The position numbers and the translations under genes were made by a program. This document shows positions 50,746-61,128 of a DNA stretch of 64,000 nucleotides, piece after piece. The DNA comes from Owenia fusiformis (taxonomy: Eukaryota > Annelida > Polychaeta > Sabellida > Oweniidae), in contig CAIIXF020000009.1 of assembly GCA_903813345.2 (NCBI GenBank), forward strand, positions 14,832,347 through 14,896,346, read 5' to 3'. How positions within the stretch are numbered: position 1 is the first letter of the stretch; every line of letters starts with the position of its first letter. The notes under the pieces are model-generated. The model searched no databases and was not told the origin of the DNA. It saw nothing but the letters and a program-made list of their open reading frames with translations.

Positions 50746-50820
50746 ATCACGGTGGTCTAGCGGAAGAATGCTCGCTTAACACGCGGGAGGCCCGGGTTCG
50801 AATCCCGCACTCGCCTTTTT
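50746..50820 (+). ncRNA. tRNA-like Pol III unit 2 (Val-AAC-like)
   Basis: A box TGGTCTAGCGG at 50753-50763 and perfect B box GGTTCGAATCC at 50795-50805. The anticodon stem CTCGC/GCGGG pairs around loop TTAACAC, giving anticodon AAC at 50778-50780 (valine). The T arm pairs at four of five positions. The 3' acceptor strand ACTCGCC is followed directly by TTTTT. The expected 5' acceptor strand is absent (ATCACGG stands in its place), so a mature tRNA is unlikely while Pol III transcription is plausible. It lies just outside the inner element, within the 3.83 kb element. Confidence 0.6.
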
Positions 50821-51194
50821 ATTTTTTTAACTAAATGATTGTTCTTAGACATTACGCAGATAATTTTTTTTTTATTTACATAAACTTTATATTAGAGCTT
50901 GAAAATGTAAAAACAATATATGTCAACATATTGCGTTTTGGAGCGATGTGCAGGTTTAATGTATTCAAGCACATTTGAATGTGAACGTTTCTTACCTCCT
51001 CAGTAAATCGGTACTGAAGACTGTCCAGGGGTATTTGCTGGGGTACCGACAATTGTCGGCACTCTATCATCACCTAGTAGTGCCAGATAGAGAACCAACA
51101 ATTGTCGGTACGCAAGTGGCTGCTACGTGTTTTTGCTAGAGAGCCAACAATTCCATAAATAAATCCACTACTTTTAGTTTACGAAATAACCGCA

Positions 51195-51275
51195 TCACTG
51201 GTAACCTAGTGGTTAGGGAGCACGACTCGAACACACTCGGTCCCGAGTTCGAATCCCGGCATGACCTACTTTTTT
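51195..51275 (+). ncRNA. tRNA-like Pol III unit 3 (degenerate)
   Basis: A box TAACCTAGTGG at 51202-51212, with three of four D-stem pairs (CCT with AGG-type partners). B box AGTTCGAATCC at 51246-51256 differs from consensus at one base. The 3' acceptor-like strand CATGACC is followed after three bases by six T (51270-51275). No anticodon stem forms and the 5' acceptor strand does not match. It lies inside the second palindrome-bounded block. Confidence 0.5.
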
Positions 51276-52186
51276 CTTTTGAGGGGGGGGGGCATAGTGC
51301 TTCTTTTGCAGTATGGAATCGTACAGGCATTAACTTGTAGTGAGCCATAATTTCTTTCGACAAAAATTGAAGCTTACCCCCCATAGTGTTATATATATCA
51401 AAATGCACCTGTCCATATAGGGGTTCGATTGACCTACATCAAATTATAGGGAGTCAGGTTACTTTTTGAGATATCAGCGTCCGTTTATTGTAACTTGCGT
51501 TTGCTACCACTTCCTCAATTCTGATATGACGGGCAAACGCGTAGTAAACAAGCTCACGTTCGGAACTATTTTCACCTACATCGCTATTTTCGTAATTCAA
51601 ATGAAAGTTGAACTCCTCTTTATTTTGATACCAAATAGTGGCATACTAGGTACCCTAGAAGCCAACTATGGGTTATTTAGAATGATACCACAGGTTTTTA
51701 AATGGACTATATAGGCGGATTTTGGCGGATGGATATGGAACCTCATACCATAAGCTTCAAATAAAAAACATTCTAGCTATTTTCTTATATCTAATGGGTA
51801 GCAAACGCCCCTTTCTACGCCTGATCGGCTCAGGAGAAATATCCTGTCTGTTTAGAATATATATAGCCGTTTACTCTGCATTAATAGCTCTTTAACGTCT
51901 TACTTGTTCATGTTTTTATTGGGTTTTCAACGTTTACTACCATTCCCCGTTCCCGGGCTACCATTTTTTGACTGGGTTTGGTAATCCCCAGGTAACCGGG
52001 GCTAATGCCCTCCCCGGGTTTTGCACTTGTTCTCAAAATATCCGTATGATATCTGAAATATCCCCCCGCGCATTGCGCATGCGCCAGAAAATTCGAAAAT
52101 CAATATTTGTCGGTCCTCTAGAGACAGCATATCTCCCGTACCGACAATTTATTTGTCGGTCCTCTAGCGTGCCACCACATAAGAGT

Positions 52187-52216
52187 CTAGAGTACCGACA
52201 ATTGTCGGTACTCTAG
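52187..52216. repeat. Perfect 30 bp palindrome
   Basis: Fifteen-base arms starting CTAGAGTACCGACAA meet with no spacer (centre AATT). Every base is self-complementary. It is flanked by further diverged copies of the same module at 52138-52168. Confidence 0.9.
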
Positions 52217-52376
52217 CCTTTACGATATTTATTAGACATAGATATGAAACATTTCAGAACTAGATAACAGCAACGCGAGGTGGAGCAAATCCCATCGAAC
52301 TTTTGATCTCAAAATCGTTCAACTACTTTTTAAGTTTTAGTATAAAATGTAAAATAAGACGAAAAATTTCGAACGC

Positions 52377-52428
52377 AATGCGTGACATATACGTAATTCG
52401 CGTGAAAAGTCCGAACGAAATGCGTACG
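52377..52428 (+). repeat. Dispersed ~52 bp motif, copy 1
   Basis: Begins AATGCGTGACATATACG, has CGCGTGAAAA in the middle and ends GAACGAAATGCGTACG. A close copy lies at 59531-59582. It lies inside the 3.83 kb element near its right end. Confidence 0.7.
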
Positions 52429-52512
52429 TTTTTTTTTCGGCGTATTTGCGTGCACAGGGAGCTCAAGTTGGAACTATACGTAATCATTTAGTAAACTGGA
52501 CTGGGAAATCAG

Positions 52513-52612
52513 AGGTCGAAGGGTTTTTCAATAAAATATATTCCAAAATTCTTGACACCCAGTAAGTCGTAGGGTCGAAGGGTCGTAGGTCGAAGGGTTT
52601 TTAGTACATTCC
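52513..52612 (-). repeat. Right terminal inverted repeat
   Basis: Reverse complement of 48785-48884, ending GTACATTCC before the TTATTTTCA duplication. It has two ACGACCCTTCGACCC-type sub-repeats where the left arm has a slightly altered pair. Confidence 0.85.
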
Positions 52613-52621
52613 TTATTTTCA

Positions 52622-53180
52622 ATAAGATTAACATGGCTGAAATTCTTCAAATTACAAGATGGCACAGCAGTAGGACGCCACATTGAAAAAACCCATTGTT
52701 GTTTACCAAACTTTATATCAAAGTGGTGTAGCGATATCTGACGTCATTGCACTACTTGTTTCTGGTCCGTTGGCTACCATCTTTATGAGGTCCAATGAAA
52801 CGGGAAACATTTAGACATTTGAAAATGAAAGTGACGGATAGAATTCTACTGATCTCTTCTTTCCAACTATCTCATTTTAATGTTAGAAAAATGCACATAA
52901 ATGGGAGTAAAATGCAATCAAACACGTGAGACTTTCACTCATTTTGTACCCTATATTCGTGCGAAATTAACATTGATTAAACATAATTTTTTTAAATATC
53001 TGAATCGCTTAAAAGTTAAAGTAAATACGATATTCTATAAGTACCAAATATCAATCAGTTCCAATAAAATGCCTTCATTTGTTACATTTTCTACGAAAAA
53101 GGCTGGGCATAATTTCGGTAGAAATGTGTATTTTACGACGTTATATGCATGGTTGAATCCAAAAAGTAGCATCATTCAGG
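52622..53180. other. No gene seen
   Basis: Ordinary AT-rich sequence to the right of the 3.83 kb element. It grades into diverged copies of the ~240 bp tandem repeat. Confidence 0.4.
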
Positions 53181-54059
53181 AAATTATCATGTGTGCGTAA
53201 AATCATGTGGATATTTCATTTTGAGTAACTGAATTATCAAATTGACATATATATTGTCTTTGGAACATCACCTTTACACAGAATTATTTTCATAATGATT
53301 GCTCGATTTGTTCCATGATGAAATGCAATTTTAGACCTGGAGCTGACTCGATCGTATCAAAAAGTATTGAGCAATGAGTTCAGGCTCACTGATTTTAAAG
53401 ATAGATAAAATGAACGAAAAGGGAAAAGGTTATGTGTGCCTAAAAGCATGTGGATATTTAACTTTCAATAGATGAATTACAATTTTGATGTTTATACATT
53501 ATAATCTAAAGAACATCACCTTTACACATAATTATTTTTATGATAATTGTTCGATTTCTTTCATGATAAACTGCAATTTTAGACCTGACACATATTAAAG
53601 AAGTATCGGACAATGTATTTAGGCCCACTGATTTTTAGGATAGATAAAATGAGCAAAAGAAGAAAAGGTCACGTGTGCGCAAAAGCGTGTCAGTATTTGG
53701 ATTTGAAGAATTGAATTAAAGTTTTGACATTAATATTATTTGTGAAGCATCACCTTAACATAGAATTATTTTTATAATTTTTGCTTGATTCCTTCCACGA
53801 GAAAATGCAATTATAGACCTGGCACGCGTATCAAAGAAGTATTTGGCAATTGCGTCCAGTCTCATTGGTTTTCAAGGTAAATGAAATAAGCAAAACTGGA
53901 AAAGGTCATGTGTGCGTAAATGCGTGCCAGTATTTAATTTTGAAGAAATGAATTAATTTTTATGTCACCACCAAAAGTGGTGACATATTGTTATGGTCTC
54001 CGTTTTTTGCGACGGCGGTTGGCGTCCGGCGTCTGGCGTCTGTAACAATTTCTTACAAC

Positions 54060-55470
54060 TTCCTATAACTTAACAAATACTGTTTAGACTGACTTCAATT
54101 TTTTTCTAAATCACCTACATGTTCTCAGAAGTTCAAATCTAACTTTAGATTTGACATTTGACCTTCAATGACCTTCTCAAGGTCAAAAAGGTCTTTTTTC
54201 AACTTGCTTCACATTGACTAAATTTTTTTTCAAAATCATCTACATGTTCTCAGAAATTCAAATCTGACTTTAGATTTGACATTTGACCTTCAAATCTGAC
54301 TTAAGATTTGACATTTGACCTTCAATGACCTTCTCAAGGTCAAAAAAGGTCAAAAAGGTCTGTTTTCAACTTGCTTCAAATTGACTAAATTTTTTTTTCA
54401 AAATCATCTACGTGTTCTCAGAAATTCAAATCTGACTTAAGATTTGACTTTAGATTTGACATTTGACCTTCAATGACCTTCTCAAGGTCAAAAAAGGTCA
54501 AAAAGGTCTGTTTTCAACTTGCTTCAAATTGACTAAAAAAAATTTTCAAAATCATCTACGTGTTCTCAGGAATTCAAATCTGACTTTAGATTTGACTTAA
54601 GATTTGACATTTGACCTTCAATGACCTTCTCAAAGTCAAAAAAGGTCAAAAAGGTATTTTTTCAACTTGCTTCAAATTGACTAAATTTTTTTTTCAAAAT
54701 CATCTACATGTTCTCAAAAATTCAAATCTGACCTTTAGATTTGGCATTTGACCTTCAATGACCTTCTCAATGTCAAAAAAGGTCAAAAAGGTATTTTTTC
54801 ATCTTGCTTCAAATTGACTAAATTTTTTTTTCAAAATCATCTACATGTTCTCAGAAATTCAAATATGACTTTAGATTTGACATTTGACCTTCAATGACCT
54901 TCTCAAGGTCAAAAAAGGTCAAAAAGGTCTTTTTTCAACTTGCTTCAAATTGACTAATTTTTTTTTCAAAATCATCTACATGTTCTCAGAAATTCAAATC
55001 TGACTTTAGATTTGACATTTGACCTTTAATGACCTTCTCAAGGTCAAAAAAGGTATGTTTTCAACTTGCTTCAAATTGACCAAATTTTTTTTTCAAAATC
55101 ATCTAGATCTTTTCAGAAGTTCAAATTTGACTTTACAAGTTCTCAGAAGTTCAAATCTGACTTTAGATTTGACCTTTGACCTTCAATGACCTTCTCAAGG
55201 TCAAAAAGGTCTTTTTTCAACTTGCTTCAAATTGACTAATTTTTTTTTCAAAATCATCTACATGTTCTCAGAAGTTCAAATCTGACTTTAGATTTGACAT
55301 TTGACCTTTTCAAGGTCAAAAAGGTCTTTTTTCAACTTGTTTTAACTTGCTTCAGATTGAACAATTTCTTTTTTCAAAATCATCTACAAGATCCCAGAAG
55401 CTCAAATCTTCAAAAACCTTCTTAAGGTCAAAAGGTATTTTCCAACTTGCTTTAAATTGACCAAATTGTT
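54060..55470. repeat. Core tandem repeats, 125-165 bp unit, rich in AGGTCA
   Basis: About ten units, each with TTCTCAGAAxTTCAAATCTGA, TTTAGATTTGACATTTGACC, TGACCTTCTCAAGGTCAAAA and TTTTCAACTTGCTTCAAATT. Unit length varies through small duplications of the TTTGACATTTGACC part. One more unit lies at 55890-56040, beyond a 385 bp unrelated segment. Confidence 0.9.
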
Positions 55471-55505
55471 TTAGGTGGTGACATTTTGTCATGTTAATGC
55501 CTTGT

Positions 55506-55885
55506 AATTATTTTTGGCAGGTAATATAAACATAAACTGCTTAACTCTGATAAGGCAGTTGCAGAAAATCCGCGAGAAATCTTATATCTGATTCAATGTT
55601 CACTAGAGACAGGATAATTTAATTGATTTTGCCAGGGTTTAGTGTTCACTGTTCATAGTTGGTAGGTGTTCACTATAGGATTGCACTTTAACATGGGAGT
55701 CAATGGGAGAAAAAGGTTTTGCCGAATAAAAACGTTCACTGTTAATAGGTGTTCACTAGAGAGCTCGAGATGTGTTCTTTAACTCAGGTTTTACTGTATA
55801 TGTACGGGTATGAGCATCAACTGTGGTGCCACCTGTTATAAATAATATGCGTACACATAATGATTAAATGTATGAATAAATTGAA
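55506..55885. other. Segment between repeats of the insertion
   Basis: Contains several copies of GTTCACT (for example GTGTTCACTATAG and GTGTTCACTAGAGAG) and ends in ATGAATAAATTGAAATTG. It separates two copies of the element's right end, so it is either a nested insertion or the flank of a second partly deleted copy. No coding potential. Confidence 0.35.
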
Positions 55886-57299
55886 ATTGAAAGAAGTTCA
55901 AATCTGACTTTAGATTTGAGATTTCACCTTCAATGACATTTTCAGGGTCAAAAAAGGTCTCTTTTCAACTTGCTTCAAATTGACCACTTTTTTTTCAAAA
56001 TCGTCTACAAGTTCTCAGAAATTCAAAACTGACTTAAGATTGAACTTATAATATTGTGAGCAACTAGGTGGTGACATTTTGTCATGTTAATGCCTTGTTT
56101 GACATTAATATAATTTGTGAAGCATCACCTTAACATAGAATTATTTTTATAATTTTTGATTGATTCCTTCCATGAGAAAATGCAATTATAGACCTGGCAC
56201 GCGTATCAAAGAAGTATTTGGCAATTGCGTCCAGTCTCATTGGTTTTCAAGGTAAATGAAATAAGCAAAACTGGAAAAGGTCATGTGTGCGTAAATGCAT
56301 GTCAGTATTTAATTTTGAATAAATGGATTAATTTTTTGACATTAATATTATTTGTGAAGCATCACCTTAACATAGAATTATTTTTATAATTTTTGCTTGA
56401 TTCCTTCCATGAGAAAATGCAATTATAGACCTGGCACGCGTATCAAAGAAGTATTTGGCAATTGCCTCATTGGTTTTCAAGGTTAATGAAATATGCAAAA
56501 CTGGAAAAGGTCATGTGTGCGTAAATGCGTGTCAGTATTTAATTTTGAAGAAATGAATCAATTTTTTGACATTAATATTATTTGTAAAGCATCACCTCTA
56601 CGCAGAATTATTTTTATAATTTTTGCTTGGTTCCTTCCATGAGAAAATGCAATTATAGACCTGGTACACGTATCAAGTTTGTATTTAGAAATTGCGTTCG
56701 GTCTCCTTGGTTTTCAAGGTAAATTAAATGAGCAAAACTGGAAAAGGTCATGTGTGCTTAAAAGCGTGTGAGTATTTGATTTTTGATAAATTATTTGACA
56801 TTTTTGACATTTATTATATCTATGGGGAATCATCTTTACACAGAATTATTTTTTGATTCAAATTTAGTTCCTTCTATTAGAAAGGCATGGCTAAGATTGG
56901 TTCTTATGTACAACTGTAATGAGATTTTTATTATGTTTGAATCGCACAAAAAGAGATAATGTCACATGTGCGTGAATGCATGTCAATATCTTATTTTAAA
57001 AACTGAATTATGATTTTGACATTTTCATAAGCTATAAACCATTGCCTTTCCACATATTTATTTATTTTAACATGAGAACTTTAAACACGTTCATAACTGA
57101 ACGGTCAATGTGAGTTGAATTCAAATAAAAAATATCAATTATCTGCGCATTTTCGTTATATTACGTCAAACGGGATTTCGTGCTTTAAGTGGGCTGAAAG
57201 TGGAAATGGCACTTGTGCGAAAACGTTTGTTATCATTTCATCTTTCAAAACACATTTTTATTTTTTACATATCTATGATCTATGATATATAGCGATGCA

Positions 57300-59330
57300 A
57301 AGAATTATTTTCAAATTAATTGCTAGGTTAATTCTATAAGCAATTCTGAGGTATATTTGAACTTTAATTCCATAGCAGATGTAATTCGGACAAAAGTTTT
57401 AAATTCAAAAAGAGATTGAATCAATCAAAATAAATCTTATAATTCAAACAAGTCGACAATACTTGGTTCAGTTCTTTCATTTTCAATCATACCACGGTCA
57501 TAGATTAACATAAGTGACCGTTCGAAAACATACCATTTTTGTAGAAAATGAGAGAAAATCGCGTTATAACATGTATCTAGTAATTGCCAAGTTTGATGTG
57601 GTAAACAGCATATATTCTTCATTAAGTCACACATATAAATTAAGGGAAGCCAAGATCATTTTAAAAATGAAACATTTGAATAGATATTTTTAACATTGAA
57701 ATACTTTTAGAAAGTAAGCTTATACTAGTAGATTGGCTAGAACTAGCTGTTTGGAATTCATCAACTTTTCTCCACAGGATCATTTCGTAGTACAAATGCA
57801 GGTCATTCAAAGGAAATATAGGTTTCAACATCCCCGTCTATGAATATTGATCTTTTTCAGACAGCAAAGGTAAGTTTAAAACAGAAATACTTCTTACGAA
57901 TCCAAATAACATTTTAAACTTAGAATTGTGATCTACGATCCTATGGGTATGTCACAAATTTGATTAGATACATTCACTCAGCAGGCCGTTAAACATGTTA
58001 TTAACTTTACAAGGGTAACTATAGGTAACTTCGATTTTATTATGTTCAAGTTCAAGCTCTGTAGTCTCGAGAGTCAAACGATTATCATAGTTTATTTGGC
58101 CTGCTTTTAGAATTGTGAAAACAAAGGCAAGGTTTATGTTTTATGAACATTCCGATTTTGATAGCAAACTTTATTTTTGAGTGTATTAAATCAAATAAAG
58201 CTTATTGCGTCGGGACCTGTACGTTCGCCCAATTAAAGGCAAATGTGCCGTCAATTAAAGAAACATGCACAGAGGTACACCCTTTTTGGAAAACATAACA
58301 CTGATTATAAAAATTCATCAATTGTTATGAAATTTGCACCATCATTAAAAGGAATCTTGAATTTCATGATGACAAAATATCGGATAAATATGACAAGAAA
58401 TAAAAATTTGTTACATTTTTTCCCGAAAAGTTGTAAAATAAAAATAAACTAAAAAAATAATATTTTCACGACAAAAAATAAATAGTTCAACTGTATTGAT
58501 TATACATGACGTTTTCAAAGAGTAGAGAGCTAGATTCAAAGCACCATTCCTGCAAGTTTCAAATGAAAATATTAAAAAACGCGCGCATATGAGAACCGCA
58601 ACTTTCTATGTCTGCACTGACAAAAACTTAAAATCCCCGCTGTAAAGATATAGTCCCACACGGATGTGCACGTCATAAAACTGATGGGTTAAGGCAATGT
58701 GTCTTCCTACTGCAGGCGACAGGCTTATTGCACAAAAACTTAAAAATCTGAAATATACAAATGTCATTCATGTACATTATGAGTATACTTTTCCATCTAT
58801 TATTGCACAATGGTCTCCCAAATTCTTATTTTTGCCGTTCTACTGACGAAATGAAGCAGTGAAATGGACTCTAACTGGTACTGTTACTGAGATTTCGTAT
58901 CAACACTTTAGTCTACTAGATAAATGTTTAAAACTCATGTGAGCGTTAATGCAGGGGCATTTCATACAGCCTATAAACACCGCCCTTTCATCAAATGTGT
59001 TTTCTGGTTTCCTTAATTTGGCCAATTTCTTAAGAAATTGATGGATAATTTCAAGATTATATGATCAGACACATAAACATGGCATATACCACATAAGTTT
59101 CTCATATTTAGTTGCTAGTTTTTAGTTGTTTTTTGTTAAACCATATATTACGTACATGGATAACTGTATTTTATTTACAAGTAGGCTGCATCTTGTATTA
59201 GACCAAAGCATAGCATCAAGTTTCACTAGAGCTGCTTAGAACACTTCTTATCAGATGTGTTGACAGCTCTCCTGATAAAGAAAGTGCCTGGTAATTTCTG
59301 GATTTGTAACAGTTAACCAGGAGTAACATG
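57300..59330. other. No gene seen
   Basis: About 2 kb of AT-rich unique sequence. The open frames are below 70 codons, without domains or codon bias that I can recognise. Confidence 0.5.
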
Positions 59331-59334
59331 AGTG

Positions 59335-59475
59335 ACTTGCAAATGTTGAACACCTTTGTTAAAATTTTGGACACCTTGGTCCAAATCTGAACATCTTGGC
59401 CACATTTTGTGCACCTTGGTTTAAATTTTATTGCATTTAATCAAAGTTTGGACACCTCAAATTTTTCGCACTTGT
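59335..59475. repeat. Degenerate short tandem repeat
   Basis: Four to five diverged ~30 bp units around GGACACCTTGGTCCAAAT, ATCTTGGCCACATTTTG, GCACCTTGGTTTAAATTTT and TTGGACACCTC. Confidence 0.45.
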
Positions 59476-59530
59476 TACTCTCGCGATCTGTCAACGGGGG
59501 AGGGGGGGAGGTATGAAATATTTAAGGGAA

Positions 59531-59582
59531 AATGCGTGACATATACGGTACCCGCGTGAAAAATCTGAACGAAATGCGTTCG
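59531..59582 (+). repeat. Dispersed ~52 bp motif, copy 2
   Basis: Matches 52377-52428: AATGCGTGACATATACG, then CGCGTGAAAAATCTGAACG and AAATGCGTTCG. Here it lies just outside the inverted arms of the 59.6-60.6 kb block. Confidence 0.7.
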
Positions 59583-59608
59583 CTTTTTTCCGTCGTTCGG
59601 TTGAGACT

Positions 59609-60642
59609 GTTGCAAGACTATCGCCTGGCGTAACCGTCACCATGTTATTCAGTGTTTTTAAGTAGTGCAAGGATCCTGCCATGACCCTGGTAATGTTATC
59701 GTGAAAGCCTGGTATAACCGCGACAATGCTGTATTATATTGCATGACCGTGACAATGTAATATAGTACTGCAAGGCCTGGCATGACCGTGACAATGATAT
59801 ATAGTTCTGCAAGGCCTGGCATGACTGTGACAATGTAATATAGTATTGCAAGTTTAGGTATGAGAGTGGTAATGTAGAAATTTACGATTAGGACTGCTAT
59901 AACCGTGACAATGTGTATTGCAAAGCCTGGCATGACCGTGGCAATGTAATATAGTACTGCAAGGCCTGGCATGGCCGTGACAATGTAATATAGTATTGCA
60001 AGGCTTGGTATGACCGCCATGGCAATGTGAAAAAATATTCCAAGTTCGGGTATGAGAGTGGTAATGTAGAAATTTATGATTGCTATAAGTGACCGTGACA
60101 ATGTGTATTTCAAAACCTGGCATGACCGTGACAATTATTATGGGATCGCAAATCCTGGTATGACCGTGACAATGTAATATAGTATTGCAAGGCCAGGTAT
60201 GAGGGTGGTAATGTAGAAATTTAGGCTTAGCCCTACTATGACCGTTATAATGTATTGCAATGACTAGTAAATATGTATGACATTAATGCCAGGAATATCC
60301 TTAACAATTTTAAGTGATCGTCATTACAATTTAACAGTTTAATACTATGATCATGGTGTAAACTACCTTAATCATATCAAAATCAAAATTACTACTATAC
60401 ATTAATGTTCACATTCGCTTATAAACCACAATAAAGGCTACGGTCGCGCCAGGCTTCCACGATAATACTTCCAGGGTCATGACAGGCCTTACAATATAAT
60501 ACAGCATTGTCACGGTTATACCAGCCTGTCACGGTTATACCATGCTTAAACGATAACACTACCACGTTCATGGCAGGATCCTTGCGCTACTTAAAAACAC
60601 TGATTAACATGGCGACGGTTGTGGTAGGCGTTAGTCTTGCAG
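59609..60642. repeat. Fold-back block with inverted ~130 bp arms and a 40 bp minisatellite
   Basis: The left arm (59609-59735) contains GCCTGGCGTAACCGTCACCA, TTTTTAAGTAGTGCAAGGATCC and TATAACCGCGACAATGC in pieces. Its inverse lies at about 60507-60642. Between them, ~40 bp units (TGCAAGGCCTGGCATGACCG, then TGACAATGTAATATAGT) alternate with units holding GGTAATGTAGAAATTTA at about 59861, 60050 and 60198. The layout suggests a non-autonomous inverted-repeat element. Confidence 0.65.
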
Positions 60643-60842
60643 CATGTGGTTCGGTTTTGTGGTGTATTGCCGATCATTTTTGAAAATTTTTCTACAGGAA
60701 TATTTTTGCTGGACAATAATCAGGTAAAATGCGTATTTGCGTGACATACTCTGTCATGCCAAAAAAACTGGCGTGACTTCAAATTTTCCAGCAAATGTGT
60801 GACAAATACGCTAATTGCGGGACAGTTGGACGGCCTTCCCTA

Positions 60843-60972
60843 TCTACTGCGAGACTAACGCCTGGCGTAACTGTCACCATGTTATTCGGTGTTTTTAAGT
60901 ACCGCAAGGATCCTGCCATGACCGTGGTAGTGTTATCGTGAAAGCCTGGTATAACCGCGACAATGCTGTATT
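60843..60972 (+). repeat. Direct copy of the fold-back arm
   Basis: Repeats 59609-59735 in the same orientation (GAGACTAACGCCTGGCGTAA, GCAAGGATCCTGCCATGACC) and stops at GCTGTATTA, where CAGAGCTGTCAAG begins. Confidence 0.75.
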
Positions 60973-60973
60973 A

Positions 60974-61105
60974 CAGAGCTGTCAAGTGTCCCGCGAATGG
61001 CGGGATTATCCCGCGAATTTGATCAAAATTTGGCTAATTCGCGTGTCCCGCAATGTCCCGCGAAGTCCCGCAAATATCGGCTTTGACCTCCGCGAATTTT
61101 CAAAA
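60974..61105. repeat. Cluster of TCCCGCGAA motifs
   Basis: Starts CAGAGCTGTCAAGTGTCCCG and carries about seven copies of TCCCGC(GA)A within 130 bp, some inverted. The CAGAGCTGTCAA start looks like a hAT-type terminus, but I found no partner end, so this is tentative. Confidence 0.35.
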
Positions 61106-61128
61106 TTGTAACAATCCCCGAAGCTAAA

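Larger units (their letters stand above)
51041..52216. repeat. Block bounded by ACCGACAATTGTCGGT palindromes
   Basis: The left palindrome GTACCGACAATTGTCGGCAC (51043-51062) and the one at 52187-52216 face each other like terminal inverted repeats. Related half-modules lie at 51089-51112, 51135-51152 and 52138-52168. It encloses tRNA-like unit 3. No target duplication was identified, so it may be a second inner element or a set of hairpin modules. Confidence 0.5.
48785..52612. mobile_element. 3.83 kb non-autonomous TIR element, Mutator-like
   Basis: Terminal inverted repeats of about 100 bp (48785-48884 and 52513-52612) begin GGAATGTACTAAAAACCCTT and include ACCCTTCGACC sub-repeats and GTGTCAAGAATTTT. 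A 9 bp duplication TTATTTTCA flanks both ends. Long TIRs with 9 bp duplications are known from Mutator-like elements; hAT (8 bp) and Merlin (8-9 bp) are alternatives. No transposase is encoded. The interior holds three tRNA-like units, an inner inverted-repeat element (49021-50650) and a second palindrome-bounded block (51041-52216). Transposition would need an enzyme supplied from elsewhere. Confidence 0.85.
53963..56098. mobile_element. Tandem-repeat-bearing insertion with TGTCACCACC ends
   Basis: It starts with a hairpin, TGTCACCAC-CAAAA-GTGGTGACA (53963-53985), followed by a GC-rich GGCGTCCGGCGTCTGGCGTC stretch. It ends in GGTGGTGACATTTTGTCATG plus TTAATGCCTTGT (56067-56098), so the termini are inverted over about 10 bp. 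A second copy of this end lies at 55474-55505. It interrupts a ~240 bp repeat unit without a clear target duplication. The layout (short inverted ends, central tandem repeats, no protein) is like the pearl or Helitron-type non-autonomous elements described in marine invertebrates; the family assignment is tentative. Confidence 0.55.
53190..57300. repeat. Diverged ~240 bp tandem array, interrupted
   Basis: The anchor (C/T)GTGTGCGTAAAxGCxTGT recurs near 53190, 53432, 53672, 53910, then 56283, 56513, 56751, 56965 and, weakly, 57210. Each unit has GAATTATTTTTATAATTTTTG and GCAATTATAGACCTGG. Units differ by many substitutions, so this array is much older than the 1338 bp satellite. The gap between 53962 and 56098 is filled by another repeat element. 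Confidence 0.8.

Noticed and set aside
50746-50815. A functional tRNA-Val(AAC) gene
   Set aside because: The anticodon and T arms are good, but the 5' acceptor strand does not pair with ACTCGCC, so a mature tRNA is unlikely. Kept only as a tRNA-like Pol III unit.
59658-60134. A 158-codon minus-strand open frame with repeated VTVMPGLAVLYYI
   Set aside because: It is the translation of the ~40 bp minisatellite, whose common unit length keeps a frame open by chance. A second frame on the same strand is also open, and nothing suggests a gene.
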